DNA from: an uncultured Ruminococcus sp.
GTDB taxonomy: Bacteria; Bacillota; Clostridia; Oscillospirales; Ruminococcaceae
Assembly (NCBI GenBank): GCA_947178195.1
Contig: CAMWXM010000180.1
Span: forward strand, 1-5,846
DNA length: 5,846 nt
Direction of reading: 5' to 3'
Shown in pieces: positions 4,746 through 5,846 of the stretch; position 1 is the first letter of the stretch; each line of letters begins with the position of its first letter. The notes beneath the pieces were generated by a model. That model saw only the letters and a program-made list of their open reading frames with translations. It had not been told where the DNA came from and ran no database searches. A program made the translations under genes and the position numbers.

Positions 4746-5846
4746 ATTTGAAAATCTGGAGGTTTTAGCTCCTGCTGGAGATATGGAGCGGTTTAATGCG
4801 GCATTGGATTATGGGGCAGACGCTATATATCTTGGCGCAAAAAATTTCGGAATGAGAGCTTCGCCTGATAATTTCACCTTTGAGGAACTGAAAAAAGCAG
4901 TCGATTATGCTCATAGCAAAAATGTAAAAGTATATCTGACTGCAAATTCGCTTCCCAGAAATAACGAGATTCCGTTATTTGAAGATTTTATAAAAAACGT
5001 ACAGCACTGCGGTATTGACGCTGTTATTGTTGCCGATCTGGGACTTTTGTCTCTCATAAAGCAGTTTACTCCCGATATGGAGATACATATGTCGACTCAG
5101 ACAGGTATTGTGAATTATGCAACGGCAAACCAGCTTTACAATATGGGGGTTAAAAGAGCGGTTCTTGCACGGGAGCTTTCTATTGATGAGATTGCGGAGA
5201 TACGTGCAAAAATTCCTTCTGATATGGAGATCGAAGTATTCGTTCACGGCGCAATGTGCGTTTCCTTTTCGGGAAGATGTTTGCTGTCAAGCTATCTGGT
5301 CAACAGAGATGCCAACAGGGGAGAGTGCGCCCAACCATGCAGGTGGGGTTATCACCTTATGGAGGAAAAACGTGAAGGACAATATTTTCCTGTCTTTGAA
5401 GATGAAAACGGTACATATATACTCAATTCGAAAGATTTATGCATGATAGATCATATAGATAAGCTTGCCGAGGCAGGCGTAACAAGCCTTAAAATAGAGG
5501 GAAGGGCAAAGTCAGCTTACTATGTATCTGTAGTGACAAACGCTTATAGAATGGCAGTGGACTGGCATAAGAGCTATCCCAACGAAAAGCTTCCTCAGTG
5601 GATAACTGACGAGGTATTTAAGGTGAGTCACAGAAAATATTGTACTGGATTCTTTTTCGGACACCCAAAAGACTGCCAATACTATGAAACGGGCGGATAT
5701 ATAAGAAATTATGATGTTGTTGCAGTAGTGGATAAATGCGAAAACGGTATCGTTTACGCTACCCAGAGAAACAGATTTTTTGCCGGCGATGAGCTTGAAA
5801 TACTTTCGCCGGGCTGTAAGCCGATAATTATTGCTCCAGATAAAAT
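4702..5846 (+). CDS. U32-family protein, TrhP-like tRNA U34 hydroxylation factor (3' end outside window)
   Basis: The frame stays open to the right edge, giving 381 visible residues. LEVLAPAGDMERFNAALDYGADAIYLG is the standard U32 opening (residues about 19-45). The family signature E-x-F-x2-G-[SA]-[LIVM]-C-x4-G-x-C-x-[LIVM]-S is met from E178 to S196. Cysteines C186, C193, C209 and C247 have spacing close to the [4Fe-4S] ligands of UbiU; C213 is extra. KVSHRKYCTGFFFG and a QRNRFFAGDELE block near the edge resemble the C-terminal region of TrhP/YegQ/YrrO. Characterised relatives hydroxylate RNA or ubiquinone precursors, so the common label 'peptidase' or 'collagenase' is probably wrong. TrhP forms 5-hydroxyuridine at tRNA position 34 using prephenate. 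The position after mltG supports that role. The start is uncertain: 4702 has the best ribosome site (44-nt overlap with mltG), while 4723 gives a more usual N-terminus (23-nt overlap). Confidence 0.9.
   Translation, partial: MKTMMTTMTTTITNKFENLEVLAPAGDMERFNAALDYGADAIYLGAKNFGMRASPDNFTFEELKKAVDYAHSKNVKVYLTANSLPRNNEIPLFEDFIKNVQHCGIDAVIVADLGLLSLIKQFTPDMEIHMSTQTGIVNYATANQLYNMGVKRAVLARELSIDEIAEIRAKIPSDMEIEVFVHGAMCVSFSGRCLLSSYLVNRDANRGECAQPCRWGYHLMEEKREGQYFPVFEDENGTYILNSKDLCMIDHIDKLAEAGVTSLKIEGRAKSAYYVSVVTNAYRMAVDWHKSYPNEKLPQWITDEVFKVSHRKYCTGFFFGHPKDCQYYETGGYIRNYDVVAVVDKCENGIVYATQRNRFFAGDELEILSPGCKPIIIAPDK

Noticed and set aside
4758..4785. GGAGG followed by ATG as an alternative start of the U32 gene
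   Set aside because: The spacing of 20 nt is too long, and starting at 4783 would remove the conserved LAPAGD opening.
4975..5247. Open frame of 90 codons on the - strand
   Set aside because: Antisense shadow of the U32 gene with no recognisable motif.
5117..5446. Open frame of 109 codons on the + strand
   Set aside because: It is an alternate frame inside the U32 gene, whose signature motif and cysteines lie in another frame over the same bases.

Overview
This AT-rich window resembles a chromosomal stretch from a low-GC, Gram-positive anaerobe of the Clostridia. The Oscillospirales/Ruminococcus area is my best guess, judged from protein style rather than any search. Supporting signs are strong GGAGG-type ribosome sites, heavy use of AT-rich codons, a flavin-dependent thymidylate synthase, a Cys-rich ThyX tail of clostridial type, and a long disordered N-terminus on MltG. 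Every gene lies on the + strand.

Layout. Bases 1-378 hold the last 125 codons of an RfbH-type sugar dehydratase of the DegT/AHBA aminotransferase fold, the end of a neighbouring cell-surface sugar gene or locus. Bases 379-629 are the only real intergenic gap. They contain a GC-rich hairpin terminator (about 464-511) and then a near-consensus sigma-A promoter with an extended -10 (537-565). A short leader with two small hairpins leads to a good ribosome site. From 630 to the right edge runs one tightly packed operon: thyX, a thymidylate kinase, a DJ-1/PfpI protein, 5-formyltetrahydrofolate cyclo-ligase, mltG and a U32-family protein that is cut by the window end. Each gene overlaps the next (14, 4, 1, 17 and about 44 nt), so translation is probably coupled throughout.

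How the genes fit together. ThyX converts dUMP to dTMP with methylene-tetrahydrofolate, the kinase takes dTMP to dTDP, and the cyclo-ligase returns 5-formyl-THF to the active folate pool. This gives a thymidylate/one-carbon front half. The DJ-1 protein is probably a stress or repair factor. MltG cleaves nascent peptidoglycan. The U32 protein resembles TrhP, which hydroxylates U34 of tRNA. The mltG to U32 order recalls Bacillus subtilis yrrL-yrrM-yrrN-yrrO, with the methyltransferase (yrrM/trmR) missing from between.

I see no CRISPR, transposon, tRNA, rRNA, phage or defence genes, and no convincing undescribed system. The points most worth a second look are an Asp-to-Ala change in the DR motif of the thymidylate kinase, the acidic Tyr-rich tail of MltG that doubles as the start region of the U32 gene, the A9 run at the cyclo-ligase/mltG overlap, and the missing trmR.
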